Source: Pseudomonas matsuisoli
GTDB taxonomy: Bacteria; Pseudomonadota; Gammaproteobacteria; Pseudomonadales; Pseudomonadaceae
NCBI RefSeq assembly: GCF_014647635.1
Contig: NZ_BMPO01000003.1
Span: 558,001-622,000, forward strand
Direction: 5' to 3'
DNA length: 64,000 bases
Positions 38,803 to 48,654 of the stretch are shown piece by piece. The notes under the pieces are model-generated. The model made no database searches and was not told the DNA's origin. It saw only the letters and a list, made by a program, of their open reading frames with translations. The stretch's first letter is position 1. Each line of letters opens with the position of its first letter. The position numbers and the translations under genes are program-made.

Positions 38803-38992
38803 GCTGTTCGCTGGCTAGGGCGGGCTTTTCTGCGGAGCCTGCCCCGCCTCATCGCAAGCCGGGCTCTACCCGGCCTACAGAACGATCCGTAGGGCGGGTG
38901 AAACCCGCGTATTTTCCGGTTTTTTGTGGCGTTTTTTGGAAGAGCTCCAGGTTCGCACCCAGCCTACGATGGCCAAGCATCCATGGGCGTGT

Positions 38993-40849
38993 TCACAGGC
39001 ACCGTTGGTAAAACGCGAGCTCCTTCTCCAGCACGTCCGCGAGGTTTGCGGCTTGTCGGAAGCCGTGGCGCTCGTCGGGGTAGAGGTGGTATTCGACCTC
39101 GATGCCGTTGCGCTGCAAGGCTTCGACCATGTGCTCGGTCTGTTCGGGTACCACCACCGCATCACGCCCGCCCTGAAAGAAAATCACCGGCGTGGTGATT
39201 CGCTGGGCATGCAGAAGCGGCGCACGCGCCTCGTAGCGATCCCGGTCGAGGTCCGGGTCGCCAATCAACCAGTCCAGATAATCCCCTTCGAACTTGTGGG
39301 TCGCCTTGCCCAGCGCAAGCGGATCGCTCACTCCGTACAAGCTGGCACCCGCGCGGAAACGGTCGGTGAAGGCCAATGCACACAGCGCCGTATACCCGCC
39401 GGCGCTGCCGCCACGAATGAATGCGCGTTGACCATCCGCCCACCCCTGAGCGGCCAGATAGTCCACCGCCGCAACGGCGTCCTCCACGTCGGTAACCCCC
39501 CACTCGCCTTTCAAGCGGAAGCGGTAGTCGCGACCAAAGCCACTGCTGCCCCGGTAATTGAGATCGGCGACTGCAAAACCGCGTTGCGTCCAGAATTGGA
39601 TGCGCGGATCGAACACCGGATAGCAGGCGGACGTCGGTCCGCCGTGAAGGAAAATTACCAAAGGCGGCAATGTCCCCACCGGTGCGTGAGAGGCAGCGTT
39701 TTGTGGTCGGTAGAAAAAACCATGCGCGCGCTCCCCAGACACGGGGTATTCGAATGGCTCCGCGGTGGACAACTCGTCTGCCGCCAAGGGCGCATGGCCA
39801 CCCGCTAAGACGCGCACCTCGCCGTTGTCCCAGGTGATCGCCAATACAGCCGAGCCACAATGCGCCGCGGCGGCAATGACATAAACCTGTTCGCCATCCG
39901 ATGCCAGGCTACGAAAACGCGTGTAAGGCGTTGCGAAACGCCGCTCCACACCCGCTTGGCAGGCGACCAGTACGCCAAAGCCCTGTTCCAGCCGACACGC
40001 GAGATAACTACCCTCTTCCAATGGTAGGTAACTGCAGCCCCCCAGCTGCCATGGCGCTGGCGCGTGATCGGCGATGCGTTCGGCGTCGACCGGGGTCCAT
40101 CCGCCTGCTTTTTCACACCAAGGCTGCCAGGCGCCCGCCCGGTCACTCAGGCAGTACAAACGGTCATTGGCATCGAAACGCGGCTGTTGCAACGACGCGT
40201 CACCCTGAGTTCCCGCGACCCGGCAACGCTCTGTCCAAGAGCCGCAGGTTGAGCGCGTGCTCGTGACCAGTCGTGTCGAGGTCCAGGGTTGCTCCGGTCT
40301 GTCCCATTCGATCCAGGCAAGTCGCCGGCCATCGGGGCTTAGGGCAGGCGACGCGTAGAAGTCCGCGCCTTCGGCGATCACCGTTCGCTCGCCGGAGGGA
40401 ATGGCGATCGTCACCAGACGATGCTGCACGGTCTTTTCAGTGTGGTCCTCTTCTACACAGAGGACGGCGTTACCAATAGGGTCGAAAAGCACGTCACCGT
40501 GACGCCGAGTCTCATTGGCCGTCAGTGGCGTCGGTGATCCTTCGCTCAGCCCCTGAAGGTAGATTTGTTGATCGGCTTCGTTGACGAAGGCGATGCCAGC
40601 ATCCGTTACGCAGAACGCGCCGCCGCCGTATTCGTAAACGCGGCTGCGTACGGAGTAATTGGGTGGTGTCAAAGCCCGAGCCTGACCGTCGCGATGGAAC
40701 CACAGGGAACAGCGGCCTTCGTCAGGTCGGTATTCCACCCAAAACACCCCGCCGTGCCCCGCCCGCAGTTCCGCGTAATCGGCGCTGGCAGCCGCCGCCA
40801 TGTCCGCGGTCCAGTCGGAAGGCCAAAAGCCGTAGGGAGTGGTGGGCAT
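38993..40849 (-). CDS. S9-family prolyl oligopeptidase, pqq-associated
   Basis: 618 residues from MPTTPYGFWPSDW at 40849 (GGAGAAG ribosome site); the longer frame runs through the REP pair and is not coding. An N-terminal seven-blade beta-propeller is followed by an alpha/beta-hydrolase domain. The serine nucleophile is in GGSAGGYTAL, the Asp in FFQGGRDAVV, the His in DERHGF. In several pseudomonads such a peptidase gene (called pqqG or pqqM) closes the pqq operon and may trim the PqqA peptide. Here it lies after pqqE, separated by a transposase. Confidence 0.88.
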   Translation of the reverse strand: MPTTPYGFWPSDWTADMAAAASADYAELRAGHGGVFWVEYRPDEGRCSLWFHRDGQARALTPPNYSVRSRVYEYGGGAFCVTDAGIAFVNEADQQIYLQGLSEGSPTPLTANETRRHGDVLFDPIGNAVLCVEEDHTEKTVQHRLVTIAIPSGERTVIAEGADFYASPALSPDGRRLAWIEWDRPEQPWTSTRLVTSTRSTCGSWTERCRVAGTQGDASLQQPRFDANDRLYCLSDRAGAWQPWCEKAGGWTPVDAERIADHAPAPWQLGGCSYLPLEEGSYLACRLEQGFGVLVACQAGVERRFATPYTRFRSLASDGEQVYVIAAAAHCGSAVLAITWDNGEVRVLAGGHAPLAADELSTAEPFEYPVSGERAHGFFYRPQNAASHAPVGTLPPLVIFLHGGPTSACYPVFDPRIQFWTQRGFAVADLNYRGSSGFGRDYRFRLKGEWGVTDVEDAVAAVDYLAAQGWADGQRAFIRGGSAGGYTALCALAFTDRFRAGASLYGVSDPLALGKATHKFEGDYLDWLIGDPDLDRDRYEARAPLLHAQRITTPVIFFQGGRDAVVVPEQTEHMVEALQRNGIEVEYHLYPDERHGFRQAANLADVLEKELAFYQRCL

Positions 40850-40900
40850 GAGGCTCTTCTCCGAGTTAGCCGGTTTTACGGTGAGGACAGTCCAATCGCA

Positions 40901-40966
40901 TTCGCGAGCAAGCTCGCTCCTACAAAAGTGCCGCGTTCCTCCTGTAGGAGCGAGCTTGCTCGCGAA
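40901..40966. repeat. REP pair beside the RAYT gene
   Basis: TTCGCGAGCAAGCTCGCTCC followed by TACA, and its mirror image 18 bp later, ending 7 bp from the transposase stop codon. Each arm has an inner palindrome (GCGAGCAAGCTCGC). Typical of the REP units processed by RAYTs in Pseudomonas. Confidence 0.9.
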
Positions 40967-40973
40967 CAGTGAT

Positions 40974-41426
40974 TCAAAGCCAAACCGCATTCCAGTAGGG
41001 ATAATCACTGGCGCGGCTAACCAAACCCGCTCTAACCGGGTTCAGCACGATGTATCGAGCAAGAGCGCGAACATCCTCCTCACTCCGCATCGCACGATCG
41101 TGATAACCCTTTTGCCACAGTTGACCAGACACTCTCATAACCGCATTAATGTCGCGCGCTATAAAAGACTTCACGCGCTGCACCGGGCGATAAAGCGGAC
41201 CATCCTTCAGTGCGAACATCCAATGAATGTGATCTGGCATGACCACCCAAGCCAAGGTCTTGATTGAGTCGTCGACTGAAGCCGCATGCAAACGCCGAGA
41301 GGCAAATTTCGCTAAAGCACTGTCAGCGAATACCCTCTTTCGCTCGCACGTAACTGCCGTCACTACGTAAATCTGATTCGGTACGGACACCCGTCCCTTT
41401 TGCAAATCCCGTCCATGGAACTGCAT
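40974..41426 (-). CDS. REP-associated tyrosine transposase (RAYT)
   Basis: 150 residues of the Y1 (IS200-like) family that acts on REP hairpins. The HUH motif is in MPDHIHWM (His66 and His68), and the catalytic tyrosine is likely in QKGYHDRAM (Tyr108). The C-terminal YIVLNPVRAGLV block is typical. All key residues are present, so it looks intact. It sits 30 bp after the pqqE stop, between pqqE and the S9 peptidase, and is followed at once by its REP pair. Confidence 0.92.
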   Translation of the reverse strand: MQFHGRDLQKGRVSVPNQIYVVTAVTCERKRVFADSALAKFASRRLHAASVDDSIKTLAWVVMPDHIHWMFALKDGPLYRPVQRVKSFIARDINAVMRVSGQLWQKGYHDRAMRSEEDVRALARYIVLNPVRAGLVSRASDYPYWNAVWL

Positions 41427-41456
41427 TCGTTTCCCCTAAAAAGCGGATTCGCCCCC

Positions 41457-42611
41457 TCACACCTTCGCAATGATCCGCGACGCCTTCTCATTGCGATACT
41501 GCAGCTGATCCATGCCCAGCGCCGCCATTTCTGCCTCTTCCCGCGCGGCGAGGATGATGCCGTGATGTTCGGACTTGCCGCAGACCGGGTCAGCGTTCTC
41601 CGCGTTGCCGGTGAGCATGAAGGCCTGACAGCGGCAGCCGCCGAAGTCTTTTTCCTTCTCATCGCACGAACGGCAAGGCTCTGGCATCCAGTCGTAACCG
41701 CGAAAACGGTTGAAACCAAAAGACTCGTACCAGATGTGCTTCAAGCTGGCGTCACGGACGTTGGGAAACTGCACCGGAAGCTGCCGGGCGCTGTGGCACG
41801 GCAAGGCAGTGCCATCCGGTGTGATGTCGAGAAACAGATTGCCCCAGCCGTTCATGCACGCCTTGGGGCGCTCTTCGTAGTAGTCGGGGGTAACGAAGAT
41901 GAGCTTGCACGGATGCCCCTGCGCTTCGAGTTTTTCCCGCCACTCACTGGTGATCCGCTCCGCGCGCTCGAGCTGGGCCTTGGTCGGCAGCAACCCGGCG
42001 CGGTTGAGTTCCGCCCAGCCGTAGAACTGGCACGTTGCGAGCTCGACGAAATCGGCTTCGAGCTCGATGCAGAGTTCGATGATGCGGTCGATGCTGTCGA
42101 TGTTGTGCCGATGAGTAACGAAGTTGAGCACCATCGGATAACCGTGGGCCTTCACCGCCCGCGCCATTTCCAGCTTGTGCGCGAACGCCTTGCGCGACCC
42201 GGCGAGCATGTTGTTCACCTCCTCGTCGGCCGCCTGAAAGCTGATCTGGATGTGGTCGAGGCCCGCCTCGGCGAACTCGGCGATACGCTTTTCCGTCAAG
42301 CCAATACCGGAGGTGATGAGGTTGGTGTAGTACCCCATGTCACGCGAGGCTTTGATCAGCTGTGCCAGATCCTGCCGCACCAGCGGCTCGCCGCCCGAAA
42401 AACCTAGCTGCGCCGCGCCCATGTCACGCGCCTGGCGAAAGACGTCGATCCATTCGTCCGTGGTCAGCTCGGTGCCCTGCTTGGCGAAATCGACAGGGTT
42501 GGAGCAATACGGGCATTGCAGCGGGCAACGATAGGTCAGCTCGGCCAATAACCAGAAGGGCTGACCGACTACTACCCCAGGCTTAGCGAAGCTCGATCCA
42601 GTGTTTGCCAC
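41457..42611 (-). CDS. pqqE: PqqA peptide cyclase PqqE (radical SAM)
   Basis: Forms the carbon-carbon bond between Glu and Tyr of PqqA. 384 residues. The radical-SAM cluster is CPLQCPYC (about residue 30), and the C-terminal SPASM region has its cysteines in [33 protein letters not shown] start at 42611 with a GAGGTG ribosome site lies 29 nt inside pqqD, whose product delivers PqqA to PqqE, so the two are coupled. Confidence 0.95.
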   Translation of the reverse strand: MANTGSSFAKPGVVVGQPFWLLAELTYRCPLQCPYCSNPVDFAKQGTELTTDEWIDVFRQARDMGAAQLGFSGGEPLVRQDLAQLIKASRDMGYYTNLITSGIGLTEKRIAEFAEAGLDHIQISFQAADEEVNNMLAGSRKAFAHKLEMARAVKAHGYPMVLNFVTHRHNIDSIDRIIELCIELEADFVELATCQFYGWAELNRAGLLPTKAQLERAERITSEWREKLEAQGHPCKLIFVTPDYYEERPKACMNGWGNLFLDITPDGTALPCHSARQLPVQFPNVRDASLKHIWYESFGFNRFRGYDWMPEPCRSCDEKEKDFGGCRCQAFMLTGNAENADPVCGKSEHHGIILAAREEAEMAALGMDQLQYRNEKASRIIAKV

Positions 42612-42858
42612 AGGCCACCTCGATGAACTCGACCACGTCGTCCTTCAGGGTCGGAAATCCGGGGAACTGCGCTTCCAGCGCGGCGATGATGGCGGCGACG
42701 TCGCGTTGACCGTCGACCTGCTTGAGTATTTCGGCTGCGCTACCGTTGAGCTTGATCATGCCCTCGGGGTATAGCAGTACGTGCGCGTCCTGCGCGGGCT
42801 CGAACTGAAAGCGGTAGCCGCGACGAAAGACGGGCGTCTGGTGCAATGCAACGGTCAT
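42583..42858 (-). CDS. pqqD: PQQ biosynthesis peptide chaperone PqqD
   Basis: 91 residues from [17 protein letters not shown] at 42858. A winged-helix RRE protein that binds the PqqA peptide and presents it to PqqE. Contains [20 protein letters not shown], the family core. Ends inside the start of pqqE and begins about 35 nt after pqqC. Confidence 0.94.
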   Translation of the reverse strand: MTVALHQTPVFRRGYRFQFEPAQDAHVLLYPEGMIKLNGSAAEILKQVDGQRDVAAIIAALEAQFPGFPTLKDDVVEFIEVACGKHWIELR

Positions 42859-42892
42859 GGCAGACTCTCTTGAAAGCGGGGCGAGCACGGGC

Positions 42893-43645
42893 TCACAGCG
42901 CGATACCCTTGTGCCATACACGCGCATGAGTAACGGTGTGGTACGGCGGACGATGTAGCTCGTAGGCCATGCTCATCGCATCGAGCATGCTCCACAGGAT
43001 GTCGAGCTTGAACTGAAGAATTTCCAGCATTCGCTCTTGCGCATCCCGCGTGGTGTAGTGCTCGAGCGTGATACGCAGGCCATGCTCGACATCACGTCGC
43101 GCCTGCCCCAGACGCGTGCGGAAGTAGTCATAGCCGGCCGGATCGATCCAGGGGTAATGCGTGGGCCAGGTGTCCAGTCGCGATTGGTGAATCTGCGGCG
43201 CGAACAGCTCAGTAAGCGAGCTGCTCGCGGCTTCATGCCAGTTGGCACGACGAGCGAAATTCACATAGGCATCGACAGCGAAGCGCACGCCAGGCAACAC
43301 CAGCTCTTGGGACAACACTTGCTCGCGGTCCAGACCTACGGCCTCGCCAAGACGCAACCATGCTTCGATGCCGCCCTCTTCACCGGGTGCACCGTCGTGA
43401 TCAAGGATGCGCTGCACCCATTCGCGGCGCGTATCGCGATCCGGGCAATTCGCGAGGATGGCGGCATCCTTTAGCGGGATGTTGACCTGATAGTAGAAGC
43501 GATTAGCGACCCAGCCTTGGATCTGCTCGCGTGTCGCACGGCCTTCGTACATCGCCACCTGGTACGGGTGATGGATGTGGTAGTAGTCGCCCTTCGCGCG
43601 CAGTGCCCGCTCGAAGGCTTCGGGAGTCATTGCCTCGGCCGTCAT
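42893..43645 (-). CDS. pqqC: Pyrroloquinoline-quinone synthase PqqC
   Basis: Cofactor-free oxidase that performs the last ring closure and eight-electron oxidation to PQQ. 250 residues, helical-bundle family; [19 protein letters not shown] and the [11 protein letters not shown] segment are conserved. ATGs at 43645 and 43630 are both possible starts. Within the pqqABCDE operon. Confidence 0.95.
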   Translation of the reverse strand: MTAEAMTPEAFERALRAKGDYYHIHHPYQVAMYEGRATREQIQGWVANRFYYQVNIPLKDAAILANCPDRDTRREWVQRILDHDGAPGEEGGIEAWLRLGEAVGLDREQVLSQELVLPGVRFAVDAYVNFARRANWHEAASSSLTELFAPQIHQSRLDTWPTHYPWIDPAGYDYFRTRLGQARRDVEHGLRITLEHYTTRDAQERMLEILQFKLDILWSMLDAMSMAYELHRPPYHTVTHARVWHKGIAL

Positions 43646-43661
43646 GATCTGCCCTCCTCAC

Positions 43662-44573
43662 TCACAGTTCGAGGCCCATGCCGTCGAACGCCACCTCGAT
43701 ACCGTGTTCGCCGAGGACTTTTCGCTCAGGCGAATCTTCATCGAGGATCGGGTTGGTGTTGTTGATATGGATGAGCACCTTGCGTGGTTTACTCAATCCA
43801 TCCAGCACCTCGATCATGCCACCGGGGCCGCTTTGTGCGAGGTGACCCATTTCCTGACCCGTTTTGCTGCCGACCCCGCGGGTCTGCATTTCATCGTCGG
43901 TCCAGAGCGTGCCATCTACCAATACGAGATCGGCCGCGCGCATGGTTTCCAGCAGCGCGTCGCTGATCTTGCCCAGCCCTGGCGCATAGAACAGCGTGCG
44001 GTCCGTACGTGTATCGCGCACCAGCAGCCCGATGTTGTCGCCTGGGTGCGGATCGTTGCGGTGCGGCGAATACGGTGGCGCGGCACTGCGCAATGGAATG
44101 GGCGTGATCTGAAGTGCCGGACAAGTAGGAACGGTAAAACCGGCATCAAGATCGATACGGTTCCAGCGCAGGCCGCCATTCCAGTGCTTGAGCATGTTGA
44201 ACAGCGGAAAGCCGGTCGTGAGGTCCTGATGGACCATCTCGGTGCACCACACCTCGTGCGGGCAACCTTCACGCAGTGTCAGCAAGCCCGTGGTGTGATC
44301 GATCTGGCTGTCGAGCAGAATGATGCCGCCGATCGCCGTATCACGCAGCGCCCGCGCTGGCTGCAGCGCCGGGAAGCTTTCCAGCTGGGCACGGATATCA
44401 GGAGAAGCGTTGCAGAGAATCCAATCAACGCCATTGTCGGACAGCGCAATGGATGACTGGGTACGTGCCTTTGCATTCAGCGTGCCGGCACGCAGGCCCT
44501 TGCAGTTCGGGCAATTGCAGTTCCACTGAGGGAAGCCGCCGCCGGCCGCGGAGCCGAGAATCTGGATGAACAT
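43662..44573 (-). CDS. pqqB: PQQ biosynthesis protein PqqB
   Basis: 303 residues of the metallo-beta-lactamase fold, a hydroxylase acting on the Tyr of the intermediate. The N-terminus [19 protein letters not shown] with a CNCPNCK cysteine set is diagnostic. The fold's metal region includes [12 protein letters not shown]. Between pqqA and pqqC. Confidence 0.95.
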   Translation of the reverse strand: MFIQILGSAAGGGFPQWNCNCPNCKGLRAGTLNAKARTQSSIALSDNGVDWILCNASPDIRAQLESFPALQPARALRDTAIGGIILLDSQIDHTTGLLTLREGCPHEVWCTEMVHQDLTTGFPLFNMLKHWNGGLRWNRIDLDAGFTVPTCPALQITPIPLRSAAPPYSPHRNDPHPGDNIGLLVRDTRTDRTLFYAPGLGKISDALLETMRAADLVLVDGTLWTDDEMQTRGVGSKTGQEMGHLAQSGPGGMIEVLDGLSKPRKVLIHINNTNPILDEDSPERKVLGEHGIEVAFDGMGLEL

Positions 44574-44595
44574 TCAATAACCTTGGAAAAGAAAA

Positions 44596-44641
44596 ATGCC
44601 CCGCGACCGGAAAACGCTAGGCGTTCGGGCCGCTGGGGCAT
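44596..44641 (-). terminator. Attenuator hairpin between pqqA and pqqB
   Basis: On the transcribed strand ATGCCCC pairs with GGGGCAT around an inner G+C-rich hairpin, and TTTTTC follows. It lies just after pqqA and before pqqB. A leaky terminator here would give far more pqqA mRNA than pqqB-E mRNA, as expected for a consumed peptide substrate. Confidence 0.65.
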
Positions 44642-44650
44642 CAGGAGCGA

Positions 44651-44722
44651 TCAACGGTTTGCGAAGTACAGGGTCACTTCGAAGCCGATGCGCAGGTCTG
44701 TGAATTCAGGCTTGGTCCACAT
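44651..44722 (-). CDS. pqqA: PQQ precursor peptide PqqA
   Basis: A 23-residue peptide substrate for PQQ synthesis, starting MWTKPEFTDLRIGFEV and ending LYFANR. Glu15 and Tyr19 are spaced E-x-x-x-Y, the two residues joined by PqqE. An ATG two codons upstream (44728) is closer to the GAGGT ribosome site, but the conserved form starts at 44722. Too short for ordinary gene finders. First gene of the operon. Confidence 0.95.
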   Translation of the reverse strand: MWTKPEFTDLRIGFEVTLYFANR

Positions 44723-44768
44723 GAGCATTTACCTCTTTCAAAAATGTCGGACTATCCCGACTGCGACT

Positions 44769-44797
44769 ATTGTACGCACCTGTTCCGCAGTTTGCAG
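44769..44797 (-). promoter_or_regulatory. Putative pqqA promoter
   Basis: TACAAT (44769-44774) with a weak -35 CTGCAA (44792-44797) at 17-bp spacing, about 40 nt upstream of pqqA. Confidence 0.4.
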
Positions 44798-44853
44798 AAG
44801 TGCATCCTTACAACAGACCGTTCCCCCGCCATGGAAGTGCGACGCGTCTTTCG

Positions 44854-45453
44854 TTAGCCAAATAGTTTGGTTGCCGTTTTCGCGACCAACTCACCTTGGT
44901 GGCGGGCGCCCTCCAACTCGATCGCGCTGGGCTGGCGAGAGCCGTCGCCACCTGCAATAGTGGTGGCGCCGTAGGGCGCGCCGCCGACAATCTCATCGAG
45001 TGTCATCTGCCCCTGATGACTGTAAGGCAGCCCGACGACGATCATCCCAAAGTGCAGCAGGTTGGTGATGGTGGAGAACAACGTTGTCTCTTGCCCGCCG
45101 TGTTGGGACGCGGTTGAGGTGAAAGCCGCGCCAACTTTGCCGTTCAATTCCCCTCGCGCCCATAAACCGCCTGCCTGGTCAAGAAACGCTGCCATCTGGC
45201 TGCTGATACGCCCGAATCGGGTAGGCGTCCCGATGATGATGGCGTCGTAGTGCGCCAGCTCCGACACTTTGGCGATCGGTGCAGCTTGGTCAAGCTTGAA
45301 ATGCGCCGTTTTGGCGACCTCCTCCGGGGCAGTTTCCGGAACGCGCTTGACGTCGACCTCGGCGCCGCCCGCACGCGCGCCTTCAGCCATCGCATTAGCC
45401 ATGGTTTCGATATGACCGTACGTCGAATAGTAAAGAACGAGAACTTTTGCCAT
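44854..45453 (-). CDS. wrbA: NAD(P)H:quinone oxidoreductase, type IV (WrbA)
   Basis: A tetrameric FMN enzyme of the flavodoxin-like family that reduces quinones by two electrons. 199 residues from [19 protein letters not shown] at 45453 with a GGAGG ribosome site. The FMN phosphate loop is YSTYGHIE, and [12 protein letters not shown] and [13 protein letters not shown] are the flavin-contacting segments. Upstream of pqqA on the same strand with 130 bp between, enough for a separate pqq promoter. Confidence 0.94.
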   Translation of the reverse strand: MAKVLVLYYSTYGHIETMANAMAEGARAGGAEVDVKRVPETAPEEVAKTAHFKLDQAAPIAKVSELAHYDAIIIGTPTRFGRISSQMAAFLDQAGGLWARGELNGKVGAAFTSTASQHGGQETTLFSTITNLLHFGMIVVGLPYSHQGQMTLDEIVGGAPYGATTIAGGDGSRQPSAIELEGARHQGELVAKTATKLFG

Positions 45454-45547
45454 TGATATGCCTCCAGGCATGGATGAACGGATTGGCTCGTTTGAAAAAC
45501 TCAGCGCGAGCCACTGGGTGATCGACCGGAACCACACACCGTTCCTA

Positions 45548-46768
45548 CTATCGCCGGCGATCGAGAACGTTGATGACCAGTCGATCCAGCCAGCCCCAAA
45601 TACGTTGATAGACACGTACCGCCAACGGGCGCTCGTGCCAGCGCTCGAGTGTGATTTCCCGACTGGCGACGAAATCGTTGGTAAGGCACTGCTGGGCATC
45701 GGCGATCAATTGAGGGTCAACCGACTCCAGGTTGTTTTCCAGATTCCAACGCAGGTTCCAATGATCGAAATTGCAGGACCCCAAACTGACCCAGTCGTCC
45801 ACGAGCACCATTTTCATATGCAGGAACTTGGGCTGGTATTCGAAGATACGGACGCCCGCACGCAGCAGGCGTGGGTAATAGCGCTGACCGGCGAACCGGA
45901 TTGGCGGGTGGTCGGTATTGCGACTGGTCAACAAGAGCCGGACATCGACGCCACGGCGCGCGGCCTTGACCAACGCCCTTCGCACCCGCCATGTCGGCAA
46001 GAAATAAGGGGTTGCGAGCCATACCCGGTGTTCTGCCCGCGAAAGGTTGCGCAACAGCGCATGCACGATGTCACGGTGCTGTCGTGAGGCGGTGTAAGCA
46101 ACCCGGCCGCAACCCTCGCGATCGCCTCCCGAGGGCGCCGGTGGCAGGCGTGCTGGGCGCAACGGCACACGTGGGGACCAAAAGCCGCTGCGCTGGCAAT
46201 GCGCCCACAGCTGGTCGAACAAGGCGCGCCAGTCCTGCAGCAAGGGGCCGCTCATTTCCACCATGATTTCGTGCCAGGGCGCAGCCTCGTCCGGCAACCA
46301 GAACTCGTCCGTGGACCCCGCGCCACCGACATAACCGTAGGTGTCGTCCACCAACAGCAGTTTGCGGTGATCGCGGAAGAGGTTTGCCCAGCCGCGACGA
46401 AGATTCAGCGGGTTGTATTGCATCACCTCCACACCTGCCTCGTGCAGGCGAGTCCGTAAGGGTTGCCCTAGCTTTAGCGACCCGAACCCGTCGAACAGAC
46501 AGCGCACCGCGACGCCTCGGCTCGCCGCCGCAGCCAAGGCATCGACCAAACGGTCACTGCACTTTCCATCTTCGATGAGATACAGCTCGACCTCGATCTG
46601 CCGGGTCGCGCGCGTGATGGCATCGAGCATGCGCGGAAAGAATTGTTCGCCGTCGATCAGCAGTTCGAAGCGATTCCCGCGCCGCCAGGGAAACACGGTT
46701 CCCCGGCGCGCGCCGGGGGCCAACGCGTCGGCGGTTTGAGAGGCGATACGCTCGAGGGTATGGGCCAT
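45548..46768 (-). CDS. Cardiolipin synthase-like phospholipase D enzyme (ClsB type)
   Basis: 406 residues from [11 protein letters not shown] at 46768. Two HKD motifs: [12 protein letters not shown] (His134, Lys136, Asp141) and [11 protein letters not shown] (His317, Lys319, Asp324). No long membrane segment at the N-terminus, which fits ClsB more than ClsA. Joins phosphatidyl groups to form cardiolipin or related lipids at the inner membrane. Divergent from olsB, placing two membrane-lipid activities back to back. Confidence 0.9.
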   Translation of the reverse strand: MAHTLERIASQTADALAPGARRGTVFPWRRGNRFELLIDGEQFFPRMLDAITRATRQIEVELYLIEDGKCSDRLVDALAAAASRGVAVRCLFDGFGSLKLGQPLRTRLHEAGVEVMQYNPLNLRRGWANLFRDHRKLLLVDDTYGYVGGAGSTDEFWLPDEAAPWHEIMVEMSGPLLQDWRALFDQLWAHCQRSGFWSPRVPLRPARLPPAPSGGDREGCGRVAYTASRQHRDIVHALLRNLSRAEHRVWLATPYFLPTWRVRRALVKAARRGVDVRLLLTSRNTDHPPIRFAGQRYYPRLLRAGVRIFEYQPKFLHMKMVLVDDWVSLGSCNFDHWNLRWNLENNLESVDPQLIADAQQCLTNDFVASREITLERWHERPLAVRVYQRIWGWLDRLVINVLDRRR

Positions 46769-47007
46769 GACGTCCTTAAACGCACAAAAGAGGGTTCGGT
46801 AGCGCGCAGCCCTCATATAGTCCGGCGGCCGCGGACGGGAGTTCCATCCGTGACGCGACGACGCGGCACACCGGGAGAGGTTGTCACCGAAGCATCATCT
46901 GGCCGTCATGGATGCGACACCACGCCTGCCTAGTCTGGCGGTGCTCGGGCCGCGCAGCCCGCAATTGGGCGGCGCGCCATGACTCAGACGTCTTCAAGGA
47001 GGTCGCC

Positions 47008-47754
47008 ATGGCATTTGCTTCCACGTCTAGAAACGCTTCTCGCCGCCTGCAGGCTGAACGGCTCGTATCGGCCGCAGCCATTCAGGAAGCACAAGCGCTC
47101 CGCTTTAACGTGTTCAGTTCCGACTTCGGTGCTTCATTCGACAGCAGCTCTGGTCTGGACGCCGACCTCTTCGATCCGCACTGCGCACACCTGGGGGTAC
47201 GTGACCTGGAAACCGGGAAACTTGTCGCCACGACACGGCTATTGGACCATCACAGCGCAGCGCGCCTGGGCCGGTTCTACAGCGAAAGCGAGTTCGCACT
47301 GCACGGTTTGCTCGCCCTGGAAGGCCCGATTCTCGAAGTTGGCCGCACCTGCGTACTGGCGAGCCACCGCAATGGCGGCACCATCGCCATACTCTGGAGC
47401 GAGCTGTCGGAAGTGCTCAACGAAGGTCGCTACCGCTATCTCATGGGCTGCGCGAGCATCCCGATGCGCGACGATGGGGTTCAGGTGGAAGCGATCATGC
47501 GGCGATTGCGCGAGCGCCACCTGTGCACCGACCACTTGCGGGCCGTCCCGCGCACGCCTGTGCCGCCAATAGAAGTGCCAGAACAAGTCACCGCAGAACT
47601 GCCGCCCTTGCTCAAAGCCTATATGCGACTCGGCGCGAAAATTTGCGGAGAACCCTGTTGGGACCGTGAGTTTCAAACCGCGGACGTATTCGTCTTGCTC
47701 AAGCGCGAAGACCTTTGCCCGCGCTACGCGCGCCACTTCAAGACAGCCGTCTGA
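47008..47754 (+). CDS. olsB: Ornithine-acyl-ACP N-acyltransferase (OlsB)
   Basis: Makes lyso-ornithine lipid by adding a 3-hydroxyacyl chain to ornithine. 248 residues from [14 protein letters not shown] at 47008 (AAGGAGG ribosome site). Of the GNAT-like OlsB/hemolysin family: [23 protein letters not shown] and [13 protein letters not shown] are its usual segments. Its stop overlaps a possible upstream start of the next gene (TGATG). In P. aeruginosa the olsBA pair is induced by low phosphate. Confidence 0.9.
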   Translation: MAFASTSRNASRRLQAERLVSAAAIQEAQALRFNVFSSDFGASFDSSSGLDADLFDPHCAHLGVRDLETGKLVATTRLLDHHSAARLGRFYSESEFALHGLLALEGPILEVGRTCVLASHRNGGTIAILWSELSEVLNEGRYRYLMGCASIPMRDDGVQVEAIMRRLRERHLCTDHLRAVPRTPVPPIEVPEQVTAELPPLLKAYMRLGAKICGEPCWDREFQTADVFVLLKREDLCPRYARHFKTAV

Positions 47755-47840
47755 TGCGTTCGCGCACAACCGGATTCAATCATTCGTTCTTGCAGAGAAG
47801 ACGGGCACCGGGTAAATACGGGCCCTTTCCAACGAACCGG

Positions 47841-48617
47841 ATGTTTATGGAGTCCTTTCGGCTGTACTCAAGGCTCGTTTGCTTGATAGGCGTATTGCTC
47901 TACGGCGTGCTGCTGGCAGTACTGGCTTGCGTGATCGAGCGCTTCGTCCGTGATCCGCTCAGCGTGCGGCAAACCCTCTGCCGTTCATTCATGGCCTGCC
48001 TGGTCTGGGTGCTTCCCTTCCGCGTCCGGGTCGAGGGCAAGCGCCCCCGCGAACCCATGTTATGGGTCGCCAATCACGTCTCCTGGACGGATATTCCGTT
48101 GATTGGTCACCTGGCGCCGGTTTCGTTCCTGTCCAAATCCGAAGTGCGCGCCTGGCCGCTGGCCGGCTGGCTCGCGAGGCATGGCGGAACGTTGTTTATT
48201 CGCCGTGGCGCTGGGGAAAGTCAATCCCTGTCTCAGCAGATGGGGGAGTATCTCGAAAATCGTCATCCGCTGGTGATGTTTCCAGAAGGTACGACGGGCG
48301 ACGGTTTATCGGTGCTCCCGTTTCATGGGCGTTTGCTGACCGCCGCAGTCGAGCGAAACCTACCCATCCAACCGGTTTCGCTCGCTTATCGCCGCAACGG
48401 TGCGCCCTGCCCGTCCTCGCCCTTCATTGGCGACGAGACGCTACCGGTGCACCTGTTCCGCTTGCTCCGTTCCACACCGTGCGACGTCATTATCACGCTG
48501 CTACCGGTAATTCCCACCGAGGATCGAGGGCGCAGCGAGGTGGCGCGGGCCGCGCGCACCGCGATTGTCGACGCGCTGGATCTGCCCGCGGCCCCCGCTG
48601 AACATGTGGCCGCTTAG
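47841..48617 (+). CDS. olsA: 1-acyl-glycerol-3-phosphate acyltransferase family (OlsA)
   Basis: Adds the second acyl chain to give ornithine lipid. 258 residues from MFMESFRLYSRL at 47841. A start at 47754 coupled to the olsB stop would give 287 residues. One membrane segment (about 12-31), the PlsC motif NHVSWTD (His79, Asp84), and the binding motif FPEGTTGDG. The role in ornithine-lipid rather than phosphatidate synthesis comes from the olsB neighbour. Confidence 0.87.
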   Translation: MFMESFRLYSRLVCLIGVLLYGVLLAVLACVIERFVRDPLSVRQTLCRSFMACLVWVLPFRVRVEGKRPREPMLWVANHVSWTDIPLIGHLAPVSFLSKSEVRAWPLAGWLARHGGTLFIRRGAGESQSLSQQMGEYLENRHPLVMFPEGTTGDGLSVLPFHGRLLTAAVERNLPIQPVSLAYRRNGAPCPSSPFIGDETLPVHLFRLLRSTPCDVIITLLPVIPTEDRGRSEVARAARTAIVDALDLPAAPAEHVAA

Positions 48618-48654
48618 GTAAATCTGGCGACGCGTGGTGCGGGGACCGACGCGC

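Noticed and set aside
38924-39808. 294-codon plus-strand ORF
   Set aside because: Opposite the S9 peptidase catalytic domain; no ribosome site or domain of its own.
41400-42407. 335-codon plus-strand ORF
   Set aside because: Lies fully opposite pqqE, whose cysteine motifs prove the coding strand; a high-GC shadow.
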